Source: a bacterium
GTDB lineage: Bacteria > Patescibacteriota > Minisyncoccia > UBA6257 > UBA9933
Direction of reading: 5' to 3'
Assembly (NCBI GenBank): GCA_021799155.1
Contig: JAJZBA010000004.1
Coordinates: forward strand, 1 to 16,537
DNA length: 16,537 bases
Below, piece after piece: positions 10,552 through 16,537 of this stretch (position 1 is the stretch's first letter; each line of letters starts with the position of its first letter). The translations under genes were made by a program, and so were the position numbers. Below the pieces are notes generated by a model that did not search any database, was not told the origin of the DNA, and was given only the letters and a program-made list of their open reading frames with translations.

Positions 10552-11910
10552 ATGGAACTTAATCAACTTTGGCAATCGGCTTTAGCGGAATTAGAGATTC
10601 AAATATCCCGGCCTAATTTTTTAACCTGGCTTAAAAACAGTCAGTTAATTAAAAAGGACGAAGACGGTCGCGCCGTTATTGGCTTAGCAAACAGTTTTGC
10701 CAAAGAATGGGTTGAAAACAAATATCATAAGATAGTTTTTGAAGTTTTACGCTCGCTTGACGAAACAATTAAAAAAATCGAGTACACCGTTTTAGTCGAA
10801 CAGAAGGAGGCGTTTAAGGAAAGTTTAAATAAAAAAGCGGAATCTTTTAGGCAATCAAGTCTGCCCGAATTAAAAATCGACCCCGAGTCCGGTCTTCATC
10901 CTAAACACAGTCTCGACTCTTTTGTGGTCGGCTCTTCCAATGAGTTGGCTTATGCGGCCGCATTAGCAGTGGTTAAAAACGTCGGTAAAAAATACAATCC
11001 TCTTTTTGTTTATGGCGGCACCGGTTTGGGGAAAACCCACCTTATCCAAGCCGCCGGCAACGAAATTAAAAACCGCTACAAAAACAAAATTAAAGTAAAA
11101 TACGTTCCTTCGGAAAAATTCGTCAACGACGTTGTCTGGGCAATTAGAAATAAAAGAATGGAAGATATTAAAAATAAATACCGCAATATCGACGTCTTAA
11201 TTATCGATGATATTCAATTTATCGGCGGCAAAGAAAGAAGTGAGGAAGAATTTTTCCATACCTTTAACGTTCTTCACGAAAATAACAAACAAATTATTAT
11301 TTCTTCCGACCGGCCGCCGGCCGCTATTCCCACTTTAGAAGAAAGACTGCGGTCGCGTTTTGAAGGAGGAATGATTGCCGATATTACCTATCCCGACTAC
11401 GAGATGCGTTTCGCGATTATTAAAACAAAACTTCAAGAAAAAAATGTCGCTCTTTCTGATGAAATCTGTGAATTAATTGCTAATAAGGTGCAGAGAAACA
11501 TTAGAGAACTTGAGGGGATTTTGAATAAAATTATTTTCTATCAGGAAGTAAAAAATATTGAGCCAACCTTAAAAGTTATTGAAGAAATTATTAATAATAT
11601 CGTCCAACAATCTTCAAAAAATATCACTAGTAATCAAATAGTTAAAGCGGTGGCGGATTTTTACGAAATCACGGTTAATGATTTAATTGATAGATCAAGA
11701 AAAAAAGGAGTTGTTGAGCCGAGACAAATAACTGCTTTTCTTTTAAGGGATTTAATTAATATGTCTTATCCTGATATTGGAGAAAAAATTGGAAAAAGAG
11801 ACCACACTACCGCGATTTACGCTTACGAAAAAATTTCACAGGAAATTAACAAGAATCAAAAATTAAATCAAAAGATTATTTTAATTAAAGAAAGTATTTA
11901 TAAGAATTAA
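10552..11910 (+). CDS. dnaA: Chromosomal replication initiator DnaA
   Basis: DnaA binds DnaA boxes, melts the origin and helps load the helicase. The 452-residue protein has domain I (1-85, LWQSALAELEIQISRPNFLTW), a short linker (86-115), the AAA+ domain with Walker A GGTGLGKT (155-162), Walker B VLIIDD (215-220) and RLRSRFEGG with the arginine-finger region, and domain IV with the DNA-binding signature GKRDHTTAIYAYEKI near 423-437. The ATG at 10552 is the only sensible start and sits 6 nt after TATAAT, with no Shine-Dalgarno. dnaN follows after 45 nt. Confidence 0.97.
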   Translation: MELNQLWQSALAELEIQISRPNFLTWLKNSQLIKKDEDGRAVIGLANSFAKEWVENKYHKIVFEVLRSLDETIKKIEYTVLVEQKEAFKESLNKKAESFRQSSLPELKIDPESGLHPKHSLDSFVVGSSNELAYAAALAVVKNVGKKYNPLFVYGGTGLGKTHLIQAAGNEIKNRYKNKIKVKYVPSEKFVNDVVWAIRNKRMEDIKNKYRNIDVLIIDDIQFIGGKERSEEEFFHTFNVLHENNKQIIISSDRPPAAIPTLEERLRSRFEGGMIADITYPDYEMRFAIIKTKLQEKNVALSDEICELIANKVQRNIRELEGILNKIIFYQEVKNIEPTLKVIEEIINNIVQQSSKNITSNQIVKAVADFYEITVNDLIDRSRKKGVVEPRQITAFLLRDLINMSYPDIGEKIGKRDHTTAIYAYEKISQEINKNQKLNQKIILIKESIYKN

Positions 11911-11937
11911 AAAATAGTTATTAACAAATTAACAAGC

Positions 11938-11943
11938 TATACT
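11938..11943 (+). promoter_or_regulatory. Possible -10 box for dnaN
   Basis: TATACT lies 12 nt before the dnaN ATG, in the 45-nt dnaA-dnaN gap. No matching -35 is seen, so read-through from dnaA is at least as likely. Confidence 0.3.
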
Positions 11944-11955
11944 ACCACTACTACT

Positions 11956-13077
11956 ATGAAAATAATAATTTTAAAAAATAATTTAAAAGTAGGATTAGAG
12001 GCGATTAGTCGGGTTGTCGGCGAAAACACTAACACCACACTCCCTATTCTTAAAAATTTTTTAATTGAGACTATTGATAATAAAATTAAATTATCGGCAA
12101 CTAATCTTGAGTTAGCGATTACCTCTTTTATTCCCGGGAAAGTTGTTGAAAAAGGCGGTTTAACCATTCCGTTTAATATTTTTAATTCAATAATTAATAA
12201 TCTTCAAACCGAAAGAATTAATCTTGAAGTTAAAGATAATAATTTAATAATCAAAACCGATAATTACCAAGCCAAAATTCAAGGAACTAAAAAAGAAGAA
12301 TTTCCTATTATTCCTCAAATAAATAAAAATAAATTATTTTTTAAAATCCCTATTTCTTTATTTAAAAAATCACTTTTATCTTTAGCGCCGGCGGCTCAAA
12401 TTTCGGAAATTAGGCCGGAATTAAACGGAATTCTTTTTAATTTCCAATTAAATTTTTTAAAATTAGTCGCTACCGATAGTTTTCGTTTAGCAGAAAAAAA
12501 CATTACCAATAATCAATTTGAATCAGATTTAAAACAAGGATTTAAAGTTATTATTCCATTAAAAACTACTCAAGAAATTATTAGAATTTTTAAAGAAGAT
12601 GAAAACAAACTAGACGTCTATTTTGATCAAAATCAGGTTTTTTTAAAAACAGAAAACCTAGAAATTATTTCTAGGTTAATCAATGGAGAATTTCCGGATT
12701 ATCAGGCGATTATTCCCCAGTCTTTTGAAACGGAAATTATTTTAAAAAAAGAAGAGGTTATTAACGCCTTAAAATTAACAGGTTCTTTCACAGATAAACT
12801 TAATGAAATTAAAATTATTATTAAAGAAAAGGCAAAAAACATTGAGATTCAGTCGTCAAATCAGACTATTGGAGAAAATCAATATTTGATTCCGGCTAAA
12901 ATTAAAGGCCAGCCGCTAGAAATTGTTTTTAACTGGCGTTTTCTTCTTGAAGGAATAAAAACCTTAGATTCAGAAGATGTTTTTATCGGCTTGAACGGCG
13001 ATAATAAACCGGCCCTAATTAAATCGCCGGCCGACATTTCATATTTTTATATTTTAATGCCGATTAAATCGGCTTAG
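11956..13077 (+). CDS. dnaN: DNA polymerase III beta subunit (sliding clamp)
   Basis: DnaN forms the ring that tethers the replicative polymerase to DNA. The 373-residue length is normal. Family segments include LEAISRVVGENTNTTLPILKN... near the N-terminus, NLELAIT, the domain-2 strand LVATDSFRLAEKNI, NGEFPDYQAIIPQ and the C-terminal YILMPIKSA, which matches the usual (V/L)MP(M/I) ending that shapes the protein-binding pocket. The start codon follows a run of ACT repeats and no Shine-Dalgarno is visible. It ends TAG and meets the PBP gene tail to tail 7 nt away. Codon use is strongly A/T-biased, more so than in the leftward genes. Confidence 0.95.
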   Translation: MKIIILKNNLKVGLEAISRVVGENTNTTLPILKNFLIETIDNKIKLSATNLELAITSFIPGKVVEKGGLTIPFNIFNSIINNLQTERINLEVKDNNLIIKTDNYQAKIQGTKKEEFPIIPQINKNKLFFKIPISLFKKSLLSLAPAAQISEIRPELNGILFNFQLNFLKLVATDSFRLAEKNITNNQFESDLKQGFKVIIPLKTTQEIIRIFKEDENKLDVYFDQNQVFLKTENLEIISRLINGEFPDYQAIIPQSFETEIILKKEEVINALKLTGSFTDKLNEIKIIIKEKAKNIEIQSSNQTIGENQYLIPAKIKGQPLEIVFNWRFLLEGIKTLDSEDVFIGLNGDNKPALIKSPADISYFYILMPIKSA

Positions 13078-13084
13078 ACTCTCT

Positions 13085-15184
13085 TTAACCAGGAAGTTTT
13101 TGCCACCAAACTTTTACCGGCGCTTCCCAGTTTTGAAATTGTGGGTCGTTTTGATTTAAATAATAGAGAATATTATGAACCTCATTATTGAAAATATATT
13201 CTCCGTTTAACATTGGTAAATTTTCTTGAACTGTTTCCGGTTTATTAAAAAATTCAACAGGTTGATCTTCTAAAGCCTTACTAAAAAAATCGTGCCAAAT
13301 CGGAATGGCGGCTAAAATACTGCCGGCTTGTTTTTGCATTGGTTTGTTATTGTTGTTGCCGGCCCAGACGCCAACCGCGAGTGTTGGTGTATAGCCAATT
13401 GCCCAGGCATCGCGATAATCATTAGTAGTTCCGGTTTTTAAAGCCACTTCCCGCCCTTCAAAAACCGTCAGATTTAGGCTGTTTTGAAAAAGAGGCGAAC
13501 GCGCTTCAATATCTGAAAGAATATTATTAATTAATCTGGCGTATTGGGGCTCGATTACCTGAGTGGCGGAATCTAAATATTTTTCTAATGTTTTTCCCTG
13601 AGAGTCTTTTATTTCAAGAATAAAAGCTTGTCGGTGTTTTATTCCTTCCTGACTGAAAACCGAGTATGCTTCAACCAAATCAATCAACTTCACTTCGCCG
13701 CCGCCCAAAACCAATGAAAGACCGTAGCGGTTTGGATCGGTCAATGTGGTGATTCCTAGATTTTGAGCGGTTTTAATCGAATCTTGAATTCCGGCAAGAT
13801 AAAGAACTTTAACCGAAGGCACGTTTATTGACTGAGCTAAAGAATTTCTTAAATTAACCGGGCCGCGAAATTGATGGTCAAAATTCTCAGGATGAAAACA
13901 TAAAGAGTTGTCATTGTTATAATTAATATTTACCAGTGGGCAGATGTTGGAATAAGTGGAAAACTCGGTCGGTAAATCAAAAACAACAGTTTCCGGCGAA
14001 TAACCTTTTTGGAAAGCGGTGATATAAGCAAAGGGCTTGAAAGCCGAGCCGGGCTGTCTTAGCCCCTGACTCGCTACATTAAAATTTCCTTCAAATTGGC
14101 AGGTTTTGCCCGGTTCGCAACCTAAGGGTTCCGGCGGGGCGAAAAAATTTTTTGAACCAACCAAAGCCAGAACCTGTCCGGTTTTGGCGTCTTGAGCAAC
14201 CAAAGCGGCGTTTCTGCCGTTATATGATTCTGAGTTTCTTTTCGCGCCTTCTTCGACGGATTCCTCGGCTATTTTTTGAAGCCGCCAATCAAGGGTGGTA
14301 ATTATTTTTAATCCGCCTTTTTCTAAAACATCTTCGCCATATTTTTCAGCAAGATATTCTTTAACCGTCATCACAAAATGAGGAGCCTTAATAGAACCGA
14401 TATTTTGTTCGGTAAAAACCAATTTAGTATTTTGGGCCCGCTCTTTTTCTTCTTTATCAATAAATCCCAATTTAAACATTTGCTCTAAAATATAATTCTT
14501 GCGCCGTTCTAATTCGTTTTTGTGAGAGCCCCAAGGCGAATAATAAGAAGGCGCTTTTGGTAGGCCGGCCAAGGTTGCGGCTTCGGCGAGATTTAAATCC
14601 TTGGCCGATTTATTAAAATATGTTTGAGCCGCGGCTTCAATGCCGTAAGCGTTGGCGCCGTAAGGAATTTGATTTAGATAAAGATTTAAAATTTCATTTT
14701 TCGAGTAGCGTTGTTCAATCCAATAAGCCAGTACCAACTCTTTTATTTTTCGTTCAAAATTTCGTTCCGGCGTCAGAAAGGCATTTTTAGCTAGTTGTTG
14801 AGTAATAGTTGAACCACCCTGAACAATTCGACCGGAAATAAGATTTACAAAAAAGGCCCGGATAATCGCTCGCCAATCAAAAGCTTTATGCTGATAAAAT
14901 TCCTGGTCTTCAACTGCAATGGTTGCCTGCTTAACATAATCCGGAATTTGTTCAAAAGGAATAACAGTTCTTTTTTCTTCGCCGTGAATTTCATAAAGTA
15001 AAATTTCGCCGGTTCGGTCGTAAATTTTGGTTGATTGGTTTATTTGTCGATTGGCGAATTGTTCCGGGCTTGGCAAATTTTTTGCCATTTTAGCGACAAT
15101 CGCCAAACCAAAAAAAGCCAACCCTAAAAGAGTTAGCAAAAAAAAGCCGGTAATTTTTAACAATAAGCGCCTTTTTTTATTCAC
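13085..15184 (-). CDS. Bifunctional class A penicillin-binding protein (PBP1A-like)
   Basis: Class A PBPs polymerise and crosslink peptidoglycan at the outer face of the membrane. The 699-residue protein has a short basic cytoplasmic tail, a membrane anchor (about 10-32), a GT51 transglycosylase domain (about 55-230) with the catalytic Glu in AVEDQEFYQHKAFDW (Glu92) and RIVQGGSTITQQLAKN, and a transpeptidase domain with SAFK (Ser380-Lys383), SIN (452-454) and KTGT (583-586). The start is GTG at 15184; a nearby ATG is out of frame and stops at once. It begins 7 nt after the zinc-ribbon gene and is the last gene of the yebC-ruvC string. No extra C-terminal domain is seen. Confidence 0.93.
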   Translation of the reverse strand: MNKKRRLLLKITGFFLLTLLGLAFFGLAIVAKMAKNLPSPEQFANRQINQSTKIYDRTGEILLYEIHGEEKRTVIPFEQIPDYVKQATIAVEDQEFYQHKAFDWRAIIRAFFVNLISGRIVQGGSTITQQLAKNAFLTPERNFERKIKELVLAYWIEQRYSKNEILNLYLNQIPYGANAYGIEAAAQTYFNKSAKDLNLAEAATLAGLPKAPSYYSPWGSHKNELERRKNYILEQMFKLGFIDKEEKERAQNTKLVFTEQNIGSIKAPHFVMTVKEYLAEKYGEDVLEKGGLKIITTLDWRLQKIAEESVEEGAKRNSESYNGRNAALVAQDAKTGQVLALVGSKNFFAPPEPLGCEPGKTCQFEGNFNVASQGLRQPGSAFKPFAYITAFQKGYSPETVVFDLPTEFSTYSNICPLVNINYNNDNSLCFHPENFDHQFRGPVNLRNSLAQSINVPSVKVLYLAGIQDSIKTAQNLGITTLTDPNRYGLSLVLGGGEVKLIDLVEAYSVFSQEGIKHRQAFILEIKDSQGKTLEKYLDSATQVIEPQYARLINNILSDIEARSPLFQNSLNLTVFEGREVALKTGTTNDYRDAWAIGYTPTLAVGVWAGNNNNKPMQKQAGSILAAIPIWHDFFSKALEDQPVEFFNKPETVQENLPMLNGEYIFNNEVHNILYYLNQNDPQFQNWEAPVKVWWQKLPG

Positions 15185-15191
15185 AACATTT

Positions 15192-15368
15192 TTATTCTAT
15201 ATTTTCTTCCTCGTCCAAGTCAAAGTCAGAATCACCCTCTTCCGTTTCTTCGTCTTCTTCCGGATTGCAAACCGGGCAGACGCCATCAACCAATTCACTT
15301 CCGCAATCGGGACAAGTCTCTTCTTGAAGTTTAATTTCTAAATCCTTTTGCGCGATTGTTGTAATCAT
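15192..15368 (-). CDS. Small zinc-ribbon protein with acidic tail (58 aa)
   Basis: The ATG at 15368 opens 58 codons: MITTIAQKDLEIKLQEET, then CPDCGSELVDGVCPVC (residues 19-34) and an Asp/Glu-rich tail ending DEEENIE. Two CPxC knuckles 9 residues apart form a compact zinc ribbon. The start overlaps the end of ruvC by 38 nt in another frame, and the stop is 7 nt before the PBP start, so the gene fills the gap in the string exactly. I do not recognise a named family. The acidic tail suggests a basic partner, such as a ribosomal or nucleic-acid-binding protein, but that is a guess. Confidence 0.75.
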   Translation of the reverse strand: MITTIAQKDLEIKLQEETCPDCGSELVDGVCPVCNPEEDEETEEGDSDFDLDEEENIE

Positions 15369-15855
15369 TTGTTTTTAAAAGATTCAGCGACCTTTGAAAA
15401 TTGCTTCCGACGATTGCCGCCGCCAAAGCGTCGGCCGCGTCGTCTCCACCATTAATTTTTTTTATTTTTAAAATTTTCATCACCGCCCTGGCGACTGATT
15501 TTTTATCCGCCAAGCCGTAACCACTGATATTTTGCTTTATTTCCAGCGGGGTAAATTCTAATAAGGGTATTTTGTGTTTAGTTATTAATAATGTCAAGAC
15601 CCCCCTTGATTGGGCGACTTCCACGGCGGTTTTGAGATTTTTCATAAAATAAATTTTTTCCAAAACCGCCAAATCAGGCTTTTCTTTTTTGATTAAGTTT
15701 AAAAAAGATTTTTCCAAATCAACCAATCTTTGGTTTTTATTCTGGCTTGTTTTAATTTTTAAAATTCCAGCCTTAAGAAATTTCAAGTCGCCGTCTTCTT
15801 CAACCAAGCCGTAGCCGATTCGCGTCGAGCCCGGGTCAATGCCGAGAATTGTCAT
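15331..15855 (-). CDS. ruvC: Crossover junction endodeoxyribonuclease RuvC
   Basis: RuvC resolves Holliday junctions by symmetric cuts. The 174-residue protein has the RNase H-fold start MTILGIDPGSTRIGYG with catalytic Asp7, Glu66 in AVLEKIYFMKN, and the C-terminal DAADALA holding Asp139 and Asp142. The length matches E. coli RuvC (173). The ATG overlaps the yebC stop (ATGA), and yebC-ruvC is a widespread pairing. The C-terminus (NLLKTNDYNNRAKGFRN) overlaps the zinc-ribbon gene. Confidence 0.95.
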   Translation of the reverse strand: MTILGIDPGSTRIGYGLVEEDGDLKFLKAGILKIKTSQNKNQRLVDLEKSFLNLIKKEKPDLAVLEKIYFMKNLKTAVEVAQSRGVLTLLITKHKIPLLEFTPLEIKQNISGYGLADKKSVARAVMKILKIKKINGGDDAADALAAAIVGSNFQRSLNLLKTNDYNNRAKGFRN

Positions 15856-16376
15856 AAATTTACGTGTATTTTTTGAACATCATCATTTTCTTCAAGTTTT
15901 GAAATTAAATTTTGGAGCCTATCTTTCGCCTCGTTTGATATTTCTTGTTTAAATTTTGCCTGCCAATCGCCGCTTTTGTTTTCAAAAGCCCATAAAACGC
16001 TGCCGGGCTCGGCGATTTTAGCATTATTTTCGTTGAGGATTTTTTTAATTTCCGAAACGGTTCTATTTTTGTTGTCGGTAATTGCTTCGATTAAAATCGC
16101 CGTTCCTTCCGGTCCGTAAGATTCGATTATTAATTCTTCCAGATCATTTGTCGCTTCGGCCGCGCGTTTAACGGCGCTTTCGATTTTATCTTGCGGCACT
16201 TGGTTTTCTTTGGCTTTTTCAATGGCGGTTTTTAATCTGGGGTTGAATTGCGGATTCGGTTCTTGTTTTGCCGCGGCGGAAATCGCTCGAAGCAGTTTTG
16301 AAAATAAAATTCCTCGCTTTTGGTCAGCGACCCCCTTTTTATGTTTTATTCCTGCCCAATGAGAATGTCCGGCCAT
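15852..16376 (-). CDS. yebC: YebC/PmpR/TACO1 family protein, compact form
   Basis: The start MAGHSHWAGIKHKKGVADQKRG is diagnostic for YebC. The family was first described as transcription regulators; later work links members to translation, including ribosomes stalled at prolines and the mitochondrial relative TACO1. IESYGPEGTAILIEAITDNKNRT and GSVLWAFE are conserved. The protein has 174 residues against about 240-250. After GSVLWAFE it passes quickly to LISKLEENDDVQKIHVN, the usual C-terminal end, so roughly 60-70 residues of the middle/third domain are missing. Both flanks read normally, so this is a compact variant rather than a truncation. The stop overlaps the ruvC start. The gene follows a terminator and probably starts the string. 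Confidence 0.93.
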   Translation of the reverse strand: MAGHSHWAGIKHKKGVADQKRGILFSKLLRAISAAAKQEPNPQFNPRLKTAIEKAKENQVPQDKIESAVKRAAEATNDLEELIIESYGPEGTAILIEAITDNKNRTVSEIKKILNENNAKIAEPGSVLWAFENKSGDWQAKFKQEISNEAKDRLQNLISKLEENDDVQKIHVNL

Positions 16377-16399
16377 AATATTAAATAAAAAATAATAAA

Positions 16400-16464
16400 T
16401 AAAAAATAAAAAAGCAAATAAAAGCCCCGCGGTGATTTCAAGAATTTTGAAATCAATACGAGGC
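16400..16464 (-). terminator. Rho-independent terminator of a leftward transcript from beyond the window
   Basis: Read on the minus strand: GCCTCG (complement of 16459-16464), then an inner perfect 8-bp stem TGATTTCA/TGAAATCA (16448-16455 with 16433-16440), then CGGGGC (complement of 16424-16429), followed by TTTTATTTGCTTTTTT. The outer stem pairs at 5 of 6 positions. It separates yebC from the unseen gene upstream. Confidence 0.65.
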
Positions 16465-16537
16465 GAGAGTAGTGAGAGTGGTGTTTTAAGGATTACGGAT
16501 GTCTTGATTGCGAATGAGCCAGGTTTTAGAACGTTTT
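16465..16537. other. Unassigned right edge
   Basis: On the minus strand one frame gives KRSKTWLIRNQDIRNP and then a TAA (16488-16486), which could be the C-terminus of a leftward protein starting outside the window. Another frame stays open into yebC but looks like read-through of spacer. Too short to assign. Confidence 0.25.

Noticed and set aside
16465..16537. Possible CRISPR or tracrRNA edge (GTTTTAAGG and GTTTTAGAACG 40 nt apart)
   Set aside because: The two stretches share only GTTTTA, there is no full repeat, and the window ends; chance is enough to explain it.
16377..16537. Open frame continuing in frame upstream of the yebC ATG
   Set aside because: YebC proteins begin at MAGHS; the upstream translation crosses a terminator hairpin and A/T-rich spacer and looks like read-through.
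1..16537. Recoded UGA (as in Gracilibacteria/Absconditabacteria)
   Set aside because: TGA ends the exonuclease, ykuK-like, rnpA and yebC genes at expected lengths, and no conserved gene has an internal TGA.

Overview
The window looks like a piece of a small, AT-rich, tightly packed bacterial chromosome, most likely a Patescibacteria/CPR (Parcubacteria-like) genome. The reasons are near-zero gene spacing with several ATGA-type overlaps, a ComEC without its C-terminal metallo-beta-lactamase domain, a free-standing 5'-3' exonuclease, an EndoQ-type PHP nuclease, very compact YebC and Jag proteins, and an EF-P whose tip loop lacks the usual modified lysine. The lineage is an inference from gene content and style; no rRNA is present. 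TGA, TAA and TAG all end genes here, so the code is standard bacterial.

Layout. 1-272: start of a TrpR/YerC-like regulator (leftward, cut by the window edge) with a near-perfect sigma70 promoter and nearby palindromes. 273-7475: one leftward gene string, ykuK-like nuclease > cysteine desulfurase > tRNA-Glu(UUC) > a split tRNA with a complete tRNA-Val(UAC) in its anticodon arm > EndoQ > EF-P > mnmA > cobO-like > comEC. The desulfurase, MnmA and tRNA-Glu(UUC) are donor, enzyme and substrate of 2-thiouridine synthesis. 7476-7933: a gene-free divergent region with four strong hairpins. 7934-8905: rightward 5'-3' exonuclease. 8913-10445: leftward rpmH-rnpA-yidC-jag. 10446-10551: probable origin region. 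10552-13077: rightward dnaA-dnaN. 13085-16376: leftward yebC-ruvC-zinc-ribbon microprotein-PBP1A. 16377-16537: A/T-rich spacer with a terminator for a gene beyond the right edge.

The most unusual signals are (i) palindromic repeat elements inserted in frame inside conserved housekeeping genes. A related element of about 80-120 bp sits in both mnmA and the desulfurase and encodes nearly the same peptide. A GC-rich 150-bp element with 18-bp terminal inverted repeats sits in the desulfurase, and a third hairpin element sits in the exonuclease. These resemble in principle the Rickettsia palindromic elements. (ii) A tRNA gene nested inside another tRNA gene, whose encoded CCA end shares a base with the ATG of EndoQ. 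(iii) Three genes (rpmH, dnaA, ykuK-like) with a -10 box exactly 6 nt before ATG, suggesting leaderless mRNAs.
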